Source: Antilocapra americana (Eukaryota; Chordata; Mammalia; Artiodactyla; Antilocapridae). From it: 64,000 nt of DNA. Shown in pieces: positions 23,844-37,200 of this stretch (its first letter is position 1; the number at the start of each line of letters is the position of its first letter). The translations under genes were made by a program, and so were the position numbers. The stretch spans positions 46,924,949-46,988,948 of the forward strand of contig ML660201.1 of the NCBI GenBank assembly GCA_007570785.1. The letters run 5' to 3'. The notes under the pieces are model-generated. The model was not told the origin of the DNA. It was given only the letters and a program-made list of their open reading frames with translations, and ran no database searches.

Positions 23844-25284
23844 CACAGATTTCCAAGCAACTCTTCCAGGAGGTCAAGGAGGCCCTGAATAAGAGCCGCA
23901 GGAACCCCAGGAATCACAGATGTTAACTTCTGAAAGGCCCACAGGACTAGGTTCAGGACAAGTAGGATACCATGCAAACCGCTTGTTCCTTTGCACTGTG
24001 AAAAGACTGGCCTTTTCCCTGGCCAGCCTCCTGGTATAGGAGTGGGGACCACAAATTAGGAACCCCCGCACCAGCGGTGTTGCCCTCCAACACTGGAAAC
24101 CAGGTGAGGGGGAGCACACTCCACCCCCAGAGCAGGTCATGGAGACATACACTCCAGGTCAACATGAAAACAAACTGTGCAAACACAGCCCCTGAGCCAG
24201 GCAGACCAGAGCCCTAGGGAGGGCTCTGCTGAACTCTGACCTTGACATTCACCAGAGGAGAGCGCAGCAGGCCAGCGTCAGGTATGGCTGTGTGAACCTG
24301 GTCAGGGTCCCTCCACGGGAACACTGGCACAAAAGAAAGGGCCGAGGTAAAACAAGTCTTTGGGGGAATGATTCCCTTTAAAAGTGGATCTCTCTCTTCA
24401 GGAAACAAAAGAAAACTGTGCTGAACTTGCGTCCCCTGGGCTGGAGGGCCACAGCTCACCTATGCGCTCTGCTGTGGGCTCTGGCCTGAGTGGCCAGGCC
24501 CAGGTAAAGCTCACTTTCAAGATAAATAAGTCCAAAGACACACAGTGCCATTGGACATGACGATACCGGGGGCAACATTCTGTTCCGTATTGCCTCCTAA
24601 CTGCCAAGGTGAGGCAGCTCCCTGACCACAGGAGAGTCTACGAGGACCCGGCAGGAGGCACACCACAGTGTTCCACAGGCCAACCCCATTTTCCACCATC
24701 TGCCACCCACGCTCTTCCTGTGGGGCTCCAGCTGTGGCCAAAGGCATGTAGCTCCGGAAGCAAGTACCACCCGGGGCCCTTGTGCAGCAAACACCCTGAG
24801 GCAAGGGGGCGGACAGCGCGTGTTACTCCTCAGTAAAGTAGCTAGAGGGTAAAACACTCCGATGCCAGTTTATTTTTAAAAACGGTTCTGTGTCATTTGA
24901 TGGTTTGTTTGCCCCCCAGTTTTTTTTTTTTTTATAATTGTACAACCTTTGAAAATTACATAAGTTGTAATGATCTAATACTATTAATAGTCATTCAGAA
25001 AAAACTTTCATTCCCTCCCAGCAACTATCCAGGGGGAACTGACGGTCCTGAGAAGAGGCCAATTCAATGTGGCTTCTACCCTGGTGGAAACAAAAAGCAA
25101 AAAGAGGAGGGAAAAAAAAAACAAAACAGAAATCGACTAAGAGGTGTGTGGCCAGTGTCTCTCAGGAGAGGGGTCCTGGCTGTTGCCTGGGGTCGTGAGA
25201 GGCAGGGAGCCTGCAGCATGCAGCATGGCAGCTGGGAGACCTCACAGCCACATCTTCCTCACGCCGGCACGCCCGAGTCCCAGC
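23840..25284 (-). other. ARIH2: ARIH2 3' UTR (extent uncertain)
   Basis: Follows the TAG at 25287-25285. The middle of three possible ends is used here. A long A tract on the minus strand (T run 24920-24932 on plus) and a U-rich tract lie inside it. No SINE is seen in it. Confidence 0.55.
24869..24874 (-). terminator. ARIH2: Candidate proximal ARIH2 poly(A) signal
   Basis: AATAAA on the minus strand about 410 nt past the ARIH2 stop, with 'gtgtttt' soon downstream. It lies in an A/T-rich part of the UTR. Confidence 0.45.
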
Positions 25285-28200
25285 CTAGGTGTCATGGAAG
25301 TCCTTCAGCAGCGTTCTCCTCCGCTGCTCTGCTATGTGCATCTGGTTCTCTAAGTCCTGCACCAGGGAAGCAAGACTCGGGCTTGCATGGCCCAGCCCCC
25401 ATGAGTATGGGCTAGCTGAAGCTGCCCCCTGCCACGGGCTTCAAGGAGTCGAAAGCACTGCCCTCCCATCCTTCTCAGCAGCAGCCCCCAGCCCCCATGC
25501 CAGCCCCCATGGGGCTGATCACACCAGCTCTCCCTTGCCTGCCAGAGGGTCCTAGAGGACTGCAGTCACTTACCCCTCTGTCATAGCTGTCCGCCCGCTC
25601 CACCTTCCACGACAGGTTTTCGATCTCAGCCTCCAGCTGAGCCTGCTGGTATTCAAACTGTATGGGTAGAGCAGGAGGGTCAAAAGGAGAGGGGACGGTA
25701 GCCAGGGCAGGGCCTGCAGACGGGAGGGGCAGAGGCAGCACCTCAGGCTCGCAGGAGCTCCAGACAGCCCAGGTGCTGTCCTTAGAGGGCAGTGCTACTT
25801 CCTGTACCCAGAGCCAGAGCGGATCCAATGGCTGCCTATGGAGGACAGCCACGCGGCCAGGCTGCACTCGCCCGCCACCCGCAAAGAAAGGGGAAGGACT
25901 GCAGCCACGGAGCAGAATGCTCCCGACATACGGGGAAATGGCCGCTGCAAAAACAAAGTGTCAAAGTGGACGTTCACAGACACTGCTTACTGAATACTTC
26001 GTTTTTTTCAGCCCTTCTGAAAATCAACCATCTTCAAAATTTTCAAACCGTTTGACTTAGTATTTGTCTCTTGCACAGAGAGGTTTTCCAATGTCTTATT
26101 TATGATAATGAAAAAGAGAAAGAATAAACACCCCAAATGATGGTACGACCATATAATGGGACATCTATGCAACTATTAAAAATTGGCATTTTCCAGCCTG
26201 GTGAATAATGACAGCTGCAAAAACTGTTGTAACAAAAAAATGTCATAACTGTGATTACAGAAACAGTACTAATTTTCAAAGCCTGGAAAATGCTAACAGT
26301 GCTCATTTCTTTCTGGAGGGATGGTGGAGGATGTAAATGTTTTCCTATTTTTTTCAACATTTGAACAATCAGTGGGAATCACCTTATAATAGGGGAGGAA
26401 ACAACCCCTATCTAAGATGACAGCCACACAAAGATGCAAATGAACTCCACAGTATTTAGGAGCACGCATGCTGCGTATCCTCCCAAAACATAAGCGCTGG
26501 TTCCCAAGTGGTCACAAATATTTTCAGCCAGCCACCCTAAAAAACATAGCTGTTCACAGGCTTCAGTACACCTGCCTTCCTATTACACAAATGGCAGCAC
26601 CTGAGATCTACTCTGGAAACGCCTAGTTGGGGCCCGCGGGACAAAATTTTCCAGTGGCCAGTTCTGTTTTGATTTTGTCCTCCCAGCCACCAGGGGTCTG
26701 GTCCCTGCTCGCCTGTGAGGTGCAGGCAGAGAAGGCCCCTCTGAAGCCGAGAGGGCAGAGCAGAAGGACGGCTTCCCTTACCAGCTTCTTCCTGGGCCCG
26801 GACTCCATGTAGTAGGCATACGGGTACGTGTACTGCAGGGTGTACCGACACTGCAACAGAAGACAAGGGCCTGTGTCTGGGACGCCTAACCCCACGGGCC
26901 TCACGGGGCCGAGACAGCTCTTACCCCACCATGCAAGTCAGCCTGGCTCTACAGGGACAGGCCTGAAAGAGATGAGGCCGAGGCGACTAAAAGATGAACT
27001 GGGGGGCAACATGGCAAAAACTGAAACAGAAATGGTCACAGAACACCCGTGGTTCCTCTCCACATGGGATTTATTACCAGCAGCTGCCTCAATGGCTCTT
27101 CCCTCTTGAGTCAGACCTCAGAGTCCACACATCTATCTCAATACTTGTCCAAAGACAATCTCTTATTTTCCTCTGAGTGATGCATGGATGGGACAAAAGA
27201 AGAGAAGGGCTCTCGTTTTCCTTCTGGTTCTGTCCCCGCAGGCAGAGGCACTGGAACACTGAGTGCCATGGACGCCCGGGGAGGCCAGGGTCCTCAGTGG
27301 GCACAGCCCAGGAAGATGCGGACCCATGCGCAGGCACATGCGGAACTTCACGGGGGTGAGCCCTGCCCCCGACCGTGCCTCCCACCCTCAGAGGTCTGGG
27401 CCTCATAGGGCCTGGCAGAGAACCAGGGATGGGATCACTGAGGGGGGACAAACCTTGGCCAAGAGCTTGGCAGCGTTCTGGAGGTACTGCCAATCGATCC
27501 AGGTCCCCAGGTTATTCATGACCCTCTCCTGAATCTTCTCGTGAATCCGCTGGTATGTCTGTGCCTCCAGCTGCAAGCTCTTGTTGTGGTTTTCCCACTG
27601 TGGGGTCAGAGGAAAGAGAAAGCTGCAGGAATCCAGGAAGGTGCAGGGATTCAAAAACCGTTCAGAATGGTCAGACTAGTCTAGCTGATGTGGGGGCTGG
27701 GTGTCCTTGGGAGCGCACAAGGGGGCTCCCTCAGTCCACACCATCAACCCTGTCTAGAAGTGCTATCTGCCTGCCAGACACAGGACTCCAGCCCCGAGGA
27801 CAAAGCTAAGCTAGGCACTCCCAGGTCTCTTGTGCTTAGAAACCAAAAGTTCCCTGCTCTGTGGGCTTCTGGGAAAAACTGCCCTCTGAATCTGACTATT
27901 ACCATGGCACTGGATTGGGGGGCGTGGCAGGATGGAGGCTGGGGGCTAAGAGATACAAACTACTGTGTGTAAACTAAATAAGCTACACGGATATCCTGAA
28001 CAGCACAGGGAACATAATCAGTATTTTATGATGACAATAACTGGAGTATAACCTTTAAAAATTCTGAATCACTGCGTCGTACATCTGAAAGTTACAGAAC
28101 CTTGTAAGCCAGTTATACCTCAACTAAAGCCAAACAACACACATGGCACTGGATGGATAAAGACCACCTGATGGTCCTTCCTCATCCTCCACAGTTCAGC

Positions 28201-31200
28201 ACCACACCAGGGCGGCACGCCCTACCCTGCAGGCTGTGCCGGCCCTGGGGAGCCTGAGAGCTTCACTGGGAGGCAGCGCTCAGCCCGGCCGGCGCTCCAC
28301 GCCCTGGCTCCGGTGTACGCGCCACTGTGGCCACCGGTCACTGGGAGTTCCGCCCAGCAGGGCCAAGTGGAAGAAGCCTACCCTTGAGAAGCAGGAGAGG
28401 ACGCCTACCCTCTCAAAGTAGAACAAGTACTTCTTGAGGGCCTCCCTGGCCTGGGCCTGCTGGCTCTGGTTGACGATGTCAGGGTTCTCCTTGTACCGGC
28501 TGCACTCGTAGTACTCGCTGCCGTGGGTCTTCCAGTCTCCTAGACACATCCAGCAGAAGTCTGCAGGGACAGAAACGCAGCGCTGATGTGCACAGCGCAA
28601 GCCCGCGTTCCTCCACAGGCACAGGAGGAGCAGGAGGACGCGCAGAGCCGGCTCCGGGGATCCCTGACCAGCATTCTCCCCGGCTGCCTCTTTACAGAGG
28701 GCGTGGGCACGTCTCACGCCTGTTGCAGCCCACGGTCCCCGGAGCCAGTCCTCGCCGGCCTGAACGACAGCCTACGGTGGTCTCAGGTTCAAGGACACAT
28801 GTGCTTAGTGCCTTTTTACTCCAACACAGGCAGACGCTGACCGTACGAAGGCCACGGGTCTGCTGCACCAATGCCTCCTGAGCAGCAGAACACCAGGTCC
28901 GACGGAGGCCCTCCTGGCAACCTCCCACTCTCAACACCAGTCCTAGGTGTTGTATGTGAAACCGGGGGTGAAGACTTTCTCCCCCTTTTCTTCTTTCTTA
29001 AAAAGCACATTTTAATGGGAATTCCCCAATGGTCCAGTGGTCAAGACTTGGTGCTTTTACTGCCAGGGCCCAGGTTCAGTGCCTGGTTGGGGAGCTAAGA
29101 TCCTGCAAGCCAGTGTGACCCCCCCCGCCTCCAAAAAAAACCCAACCAAACGAAAAACAACAAAAAAGAGAAAAGCCACATTTTTATCAAACCCATTGCT
29201 ACCCAACAGTTCATGCTCAGAATTATGACTCTGTTTCCACACCGAGGAAGCCAAGAGGGAAAAAGAGAGATCCCCTATGGATGCTATATATCTGAACAAT
29301 TACTGTGCCTTAACGGACAGGGGCCAACCACGGTTCTGTGTTCTGACTCTGTCAGAGACCCAGAGAGCAGTAAACACTGTTTCCCATGATTCACTCTCAT
29401 CAGCTGGCTCACTGACTTCCCCACAGGGGCTTGTGTAAAACTTGGGGAAGCCAGAGCCAAAGCGAGAGACTCAGAGGTCGTTCACTTCTCTTCTCCTGGG
29501 AGGCTTCGCGGAACTGTGCAATACAGCTTCCACCTCAGTCAGCTAGTTGTGTTTGCTACTGTCTTAAACACTGCTACATTGCTTAGGGTCTCCCATCCGG
29601 GTGGTAAAACTACTCAGCAGCGTGAGGGATGGTAGTTAACTCTGGGCAGTCAAGGGTGGGAGAGGACACACTGAGGGCTCTTCACCACCAGGACTGTGGT
29701 GGGTACTGCAGTGCGCACGCGGGCACTTCTCTTTAAACTGTACGCACGTCTTACACACGGTTCTAGGTGGATCGTGCATGTCCCTCTCATTCAAACATGG
29801 GCAGAAAAGACACGTGGGACTTCACCGAGGAAACACGCCACTACTCTTGGCCTATCTTCATTCTACACTTCAGCATCACCCTTCCCACCTAAAACCTCGC
29901 CTTGACTACTCTAATTACAGTGAGACCCTGGGAGGACCCAGGGACACTACTGGCCAGGCTCTTACAAAGAGGAACTCTCAGGGCCAGCTGGGCGGCATGT
30001 CAGCAGCTGTGGAAGAAGTCTATCTGGACATATATAGATTCCATCTGAAGGAGTTTTATTTCTTTACTTGATCTGGCAGGAAGGAAAGCAAAACCAACCA
30101 TTCTGTGGAACCTACACCGGCCAGATGAAGGAGGCCAGAAACCCCCTCTGAAAACGCTGATAAAACCTCAAAGGCAAACTAGGATTTGACTGCTTCCAGG
30201 AGAACCAGGGGCAGCCTGCTCTAAGCGGGGTCCATCAGGCAGCACAGAAAATCCCCATGCTACTTACCTGCCTTGGCAAAAATCAAAAGAACACACTAAA
30301 ACTTTCTTCTTAGATGACTGAGGATTTGTGAGGGTCTAAGAGCCATCCCAAAGCTGGCAGTGGGATTATTTAAGGGACCAAGAAATAATAAATCAGCAAA
30401 TCCAGAGGTGCTGTACTCTGGTCCTCATGACTGTAAGTGACAGAAGCCGCCCTGTTTGATCACTGTACCATAAAAGCAGTGGAAAAAAGAAAAAAAGCAG
30501 TGGAGACCCGTGCACAAGAAGCAGAGTCTGTGCCACTGGGCCTGGTGCGCCAAGCTTGGGACTCACCGTGTTTACACTTGGAGCATTGCTGTCGGAGGGA
30601 AACAGAAGAGAACATGTTAAGGGCACGCTGACCAAAGGCTTCAGGTCACACAAGCAAAACGTACAGGTCTCTGCTCACCATGTGATTGCAGCCGCCGTTC
30701 TTCTCAATGCAGATGTTGCACTTGGGACACTGAGGAGACAGAAGGGCGCCGTTAGGCTCACGCACCATCAGGCCGGTTCTAAGACAAATTACACAAAGCT
30801 CCTGGCACCTGTGCCCAGCAGCTCATCGTGCGAGCACTTCTGGGGAGGAGCCTCTCACTTAAATGTGGCGGGTCGCTGAGGCTGGAACAGCAATTCAAGG
30901 AAATGAGGTCAGCAGGTTTGGCCCTGAAACACTCCAAGCTGAGCCCCGCTAAGTCTGCCACCATCTGTCCCTGCCAGGAGGCCGCTCGGATTAAGCTCAA
31001 GCTGAGTCAGTAAAAAACTGGCCAGCTTGGGAGGAAAGCCAGTGCAGCCTACGAGCTGCCACCCTGGACTGGGGCCCGCTCAGCCTGCCTGAACTTCGGC
31101 TACCAGAAGAGGGCACAGAAGTCACCTCTAAAGCTCGCTCCCATCTGAGACGCCAGCAGCCCCAGACAGAGTGGGGACCTGTCTGACGCCGGGCGCTTCA

Positions 31201-34200
31201 TGGCCATGAAGAGGACCTTACTTCATGATGTCACAGTCACAGCTGCACTGCAGGGTGCCTCGCCTCAGCGTGTGACTGGCACCGGCTAGGGCTCCGAGTG
31301 CTGAGTCATGCGCAACTCTAGGGGCTGCAGGCCATGCCTTCCTGTGGGACATTTCCAGAATAAGAATTGGGCAGGCCAGGGCTTGCATTAGAGTTTTGCT
31401 ACTTATTTGATGTGGCTGTCAACCACCTCCCTCCCAGGGCTTTTAACGCTGGGGAGGCATTCAGTAAAACCTGGTTTTTCTCTAATGAGTTTTCCTGAGG
31501 GTCAAACTTCTCCAAGCATTTCAGCATTTCATTAAAAGAAAGGCACCTGGTGCACGCTAAGATAAACTGCTGCAAACTTTGCCGTGCCGGGGCAAGGGTC
31601 TGCCACCTCCATCACGAGCCCCGTGGCCCTGGGTGGCACTAGGGAGGGCAGACCCATGACAGGTAAGATACAGTCCTTACGTCTTTAGTGTGGGCACTAA
31701 TGTAGTTGGCTGTTTCAGAGTCGTCTGCACACTTCGTGAGCCATTTCCGGATTGTGGCGCAGTCTGTGGGGGCGTGATACATCTGACGACACTTGAAACT
31801 TAAAACCAGAAAAGATAACCGTTAGGTCAGATCCTGTGTTTTTCCTTTTCCTTCCGTCCAAGCCAACAGATCTGGAGTTAGAGCTTTTCCAAGAGGTAAA
31901 AAGTCACCTCTTGTGGCGTCTGAGACCTTGACTTACCCAGGATTATTCTGAAGTCCTGGGGGGACTTCTTTCAATAAACCCAAATGAGACGTTTGTTTTA
32001 AATATCTTGGGTGATGTCAACCCTTCCTAACAGGGTATCAAATTCAGAACTCAGCTTTTCAAAGGGCTCGGGGGTGTATTCTGAGAAGAGGACTCAACTT
32101 CAACCCAAGGCAGGAATGAGACCCAGGCCTGGGAGCCCTGGCTTATGAGTCAGAGGCACCCACCGGATGTGCAGTCTGTGAGGGGCACGTTACCTCTGAT
32201 GATGCCCGAAACTTAGAATCAGAAAAGAAAAACTCTGACACTCATCAGGCCAGGCTCCTGTGTATTTAATTCCCCTTCTCTCCAAGCCAACATGACTTTC
32301 TGGATAAAGGCTCTCGGGCAGGTAGCCTACCATATATCCCAGGGAAGGAAGGCCCTAATGTGGGACACAAAGGGTAGAGAGCAACCGCAGTAGTGGTTCT
32401 TAACGTTTGGTGAGCCACAGACTCCCTCAACCGCATCCTGCAAGGCAGGCACATATGCACACGAACCCCATTTTCCCCTACTCTCCCTGAAGCCCCACTG
32501 TGACTCTTGCAGCGAGGTGCGAATAGGGCGCAGGTCTGGACCTAAATGAAGGCTCTGCCGTTATCTGCACCTCGCTTTCCTCACCTATAAGTAAGGGGAA
32601 CAGCAGCACCAGTCACACGCAGTCATTGTGACAATGAAGGGAAAGTGGTCAGGAGAGAGCAGCTCTGCTGGTAAGCCTTTAGTATGCTTTAGCTAGTTCC
32701 ATTGTGTTTATTGAATAGAGTAAACCCCAGATAGATGTAAAGCACATTTATGAATTGCAGTGTTATAAAATCAGCAGAATGGCCAACAGAGAGAAAGATT
32801 AAAGTGCTGGTGGCTAGAGCTTTAGAATACAGCAAATGTGAATTATCTATGCAGGAAGATCTACATCCACACAGACACGCAGTCTCTGGGCCCTGAGTCT
32901 TAGTAGCGTAAACCCCAGCACATTTTCCAAGAGTCTGTGTCTCCTTCTTGTCTCCAGACTGAGTCTCATCAAACATCTGCCACGCGGAATAGCGCTGCTC
33001 CTCTGGCCCAAAGGCCCTGCGCCTCCCCCAGCCCTGTCCTCACAGGAGCCACAGCAGTGACGCTCCAAGGAGGCGGCGGCACCAGCAGGCTGCCCGGCAC
33101 CACGCTCACTCTTACCAGAAGACCTCGTTGCACCGATTGCACTGCACTCGGCGGGCTCTGGGCTCCTGTACCCGGATAACCATGGGGCAGTCTGCACCAG
33201 GGCACAGCTGGAGCTGGTAGTGACTCTGTGAACACACCAAGGGGGACAGTGAGGACATCCCCTAGTTGGTGCCTCTAAGTGAGACCTCCCCGAGTACTCA
33301 GACACCTCCTGTTCTTCCATCAAGGGGCTACAGGAATTCATGATGGATGTCGCGAAGACCAGACATTAGGCAGGTCCTGAAAATGCCCTTTGAATGACCT
33401 AAGCTTAGATGACAGAACGGAATACAGAATTGTGTCTCTGAGATGAAAGTGCACAGGGACTAGGGCTGCAAAGGAACACGGCCCAGTCCATTGTGCGTGA
33501 GACTCTGAGGGGTTCAACAACCCTCAGGTGTCTATCAAAGGCAGCAATAAGCGCCAGGAACGTGGCCTTTTGTTTTTCCTACAGCCTGTGCATGAGACGA
33601 CCCAGACCATCAGTCAATTATAAGCTTAGGAATAAAAGGCAAAAATCAAAATTATGCTGCATGGAACCAGCAAGCCTGAACAGGCAGCCCAACAGAGGAG
33701 AAGGACTCCAAAACGGACCACTCTGAGACCTTGAACAAATTGCCAGATCGCCCAAGAAGCAACACCCCTTCTTTGGGCCAGATCACATGGTGAAGGGCAA
33801 CTCCTGAGATAGGCCTGACTTCTGTTTATCCCCCAACATACGATAGCTTGTTTAAGTAACTCTGTATAAGGTTGGTTGCGGTGGGGGGTGCGCCTTCCCT
33901 TGTGGCTCAGCTGGTAAAGAATCCGCCTGCAATGTGGGTGACCTGGTTTGATCCCTGGGTTGGAAAGATTCCCTGGAGAAAGGAATGGCTACCCACTCCA
34001 CAATTCTAGCAGGAGAATTCCAGGGACTGTACAGAACTGCAAAGAGTCAGCCACGACTGAGCGACTTTCACTTTCACAAGGCGGGTGTGCCTGACCATTC
34101 CACACAAGAAAGAAGCCAAGGCTCAGAGAAGGGCTATAAGGGGGTTCAAGGATGCAGAGTGAGGGAGAAACAGACTCGGGATTCACTAGTACTCTAGAGC

Positions 34201-37200
34201 TGTCAAACTTTTTAAAAGCTGTGCAGCTCCTTCTTCAGATCAAAAGCATCTACTGGCAGCGTCCTCTGAACAGTAACTGGTGAGCATCTGATGAAAAGGA
34301 GGCTCAGGAAGACCAGGTACAACAGCAGCGGGCATACCTCCACATAGTCCCTGAAGAGGTAGCGCCTGTATTTCTCTCTCAGTTCCTCATTGGGCAGCAA
34401 TGGAAACACGAAGTCCTCTGGTGTTCGAAGTGGGCAGTCCTGAGCCATGCAAGAGACACCTGTTGAACAAAGACAACCGGCTGGACAACTGTATCACACA
34501 AGACACACCTAGAATGTATTTGCTGAGTTCACCCAACAAATTCACATTTTACACAGGGAACCCTGGAAGCATCAGAATTTATTCAAAGAAGAGAGAAATC
34601 AATATATTTACAGAGTGATGCCACTAAAATATTATTACACACTTTAAAATGACAGGGAATTCCCTGATGGTCCAGTGGTCAAGACTTGGCACTCTAACTG
34701 CCAGAGCCCTGGGTCAGGGAACTAAGATCCTGTAAGTTACAAGGCACAACAACAACAAAACAAACCCACAAAAACCAAAACCAACCAACCAAACAATAAA
34801 AAGAGAACACCAAAAAGCCAAAACCAATTAAACAGTATATATCACAAATAGCACCAATGAAAAAACAACTGCTTAAAAAATCCCAGAGGGTTCTTGACTT
34901 ACAATTTAGTTTTGTCATGTTTACTATTATGTGAATGTGATTACCATCAACACAGTGAGCTTTTACAGACATAATTAATATAATGCTAATTTTAACCTGA
35001 GTACCAGAAGGGGCAGAGCTGAGGCTAAGCAGTTCCCTCCAGCCTGTGACGAACCCTATGGAGGACTCACCCACGCCCACACCGTCCTTGACGAGCACGG
35101 AACAGTGTTGCTCCCAGCAGCTGCGGCAGAACTGGTGCTGACAGGCCAGAGAGAGGAGGTTCTCCTTCCGCACAAGCTGCATACACACTGCGCAGTGGTG
35201 AGGGGGGTGGGCCGGGGGCACCTGGAGGGAGGCACAGTGATGTGAGCCAGCCTGCAACAAGGGTTGGGATTCAGCTGCCAAGTGTGGGTTCTGAGAGCAC
35301 CAGTTCTGAGTGGGGAAAGATATTATCAGGAAGGCTTCCCGAAGGAGGTGGTAGCGGAGCTAGGCTTGGTGAATCCCTAGATTTAGAGAGGCAGAGAGAA
35401 GATGGAAATGAGATCTTATAGTAGTTTACAAGGTCAGGCTGAAAAGACCAGGATTTCAGAACTGTCAAGGTCCCAAGAGGTCATTCAATCTGCCTTCTTT
35501 TGGAGGCTATTGGGTTTCTTTCGAAAACTGCCCTCATTCAGCACAGCACAGAGTTGCTTCTCAACAAGTACTATAAACCCAGCCAATAGGTTCTTAGGGG
35601 CTGAAGCAGGAGCCTCTGATAGCTCCAGGACCCATACTCTGCTACACAAACTGGCAAAGATGGTCTGGGGACACCAGTTAAAACCACAAACCAGTGAATA
35701 CCCAACATGAGGTTCTGTTAGTTCACTGGGAACACAAAAGACAATTTGAGGAAAGGGACCATACTCTGCCTAGTGTGCGCCTGGAAATTTTCTAAGAGGC
35801 TGCGTAAGTCGTGTGGTGATCTGAGCCCTAATTCTCCCCCATTCATTTGACAAATGCTGACTGAACTCTCAGCAAGAGGAAATTGCTATACACGGTAAGA
35901 TATGATTCCTAAACTTAAAAAGCGCTTACAGTCTACTATGGGAGCTAAAAAGATATGAGTGAATCACTGCAATGTACATGTAAAAGCTGAAAGATATAAT
36001 TAAAGGAGTTTGGAGGGGAGTGTCCTCAGGAGACAGGTTTTATGAGAGATGGCTTGGATTCGGGTCTTTAAAGGTGAGTTCCATTCTCATAAGCAAAGAT
36101 GGGTACAGGATCTGGACATTCCCGGCCAAGAGAGGCACCAGCAGAGCTAAAGGGGCATGCAGTGAGCGGGCACCCCAAGAGCACAGCAGGAACAGAGTAC
36201 AGGCTATATGTAAGTGCAGGAGACGGGTGAGGCTGGAGAGGGCAAGCAGTGATTCACTCTTCATCTATGAGGAAAATTTCCAAATGATATCAGAAATGGA
36301 AGATTTAGGCCTATACTAGAACAAGTATCTTGGGCTTGCTGCACTATAAACAAAGGAAGGTGGTTCTCAATAACCGCGTGAGCCACAGTAAGAGCCACGT
36401 GCATCAGGAGGGGACACTCACATGTTTTGATGGATTGGGCTGAACTCGAGCCTCAACGAGCAGTTGAGCAGAATTAGACTTGTATCTACAAAACAAAATG
36501 CATAAAGGGAATCAGAGCTCCGGTTCTGGAGGTATGGTGATAAATGAGCTGACTTTTTTCTCTGAAGGTAATAAACACTATGTCATGATGTATTTATTCC
36601 ACTTGATGTGTCTGAAAGAAATAACTGGAGATACTACCAAGTGTTATCTAGAAGGGCAGTGATTTAACATTAATGATGGCATAAAAACTCTGACCTAACT
36701 TCATTGTCCAACAACAGGAGTTTGGAATAGGCTGGAACATCAATATGGTAAAATACTGTACCTCCATTAAAACTGGGGGTACAGAAAGAATATGCTGAAA
36801 ACATTGGAGAACGTTCACCACAAACTGAGAGAAAACAGGCTATACGATATGACCCAGTGTTTACAGAATACAACGTGCACATCGTAAGGATCTTCTCCAT
36901 AACACAGACAATTATTACCACTGGGTGGGCAGGCAGAGAGAGGTTACAGACAGTGCCATCTCTTCCTCTCCAGAAACACCTTACCTGTCCAGTATCTCTG
37001 CAACTTGCCAGTGGAAATTAACTAATATAAGTTTAGCAACTGAATGAGATACCTAGAAAGAGGAAAAAAAGAAATCAAATTATGATGCAGTTTTTTTCAG
37101 AGTGCTCTTACATTTTGAGAAATGCATACATTCCTCTCTACTGCAGGTCCAGGCTTGATTTTTAAAATCTTCCTCTTTGTTCTATCTTTTACATTCAGAC

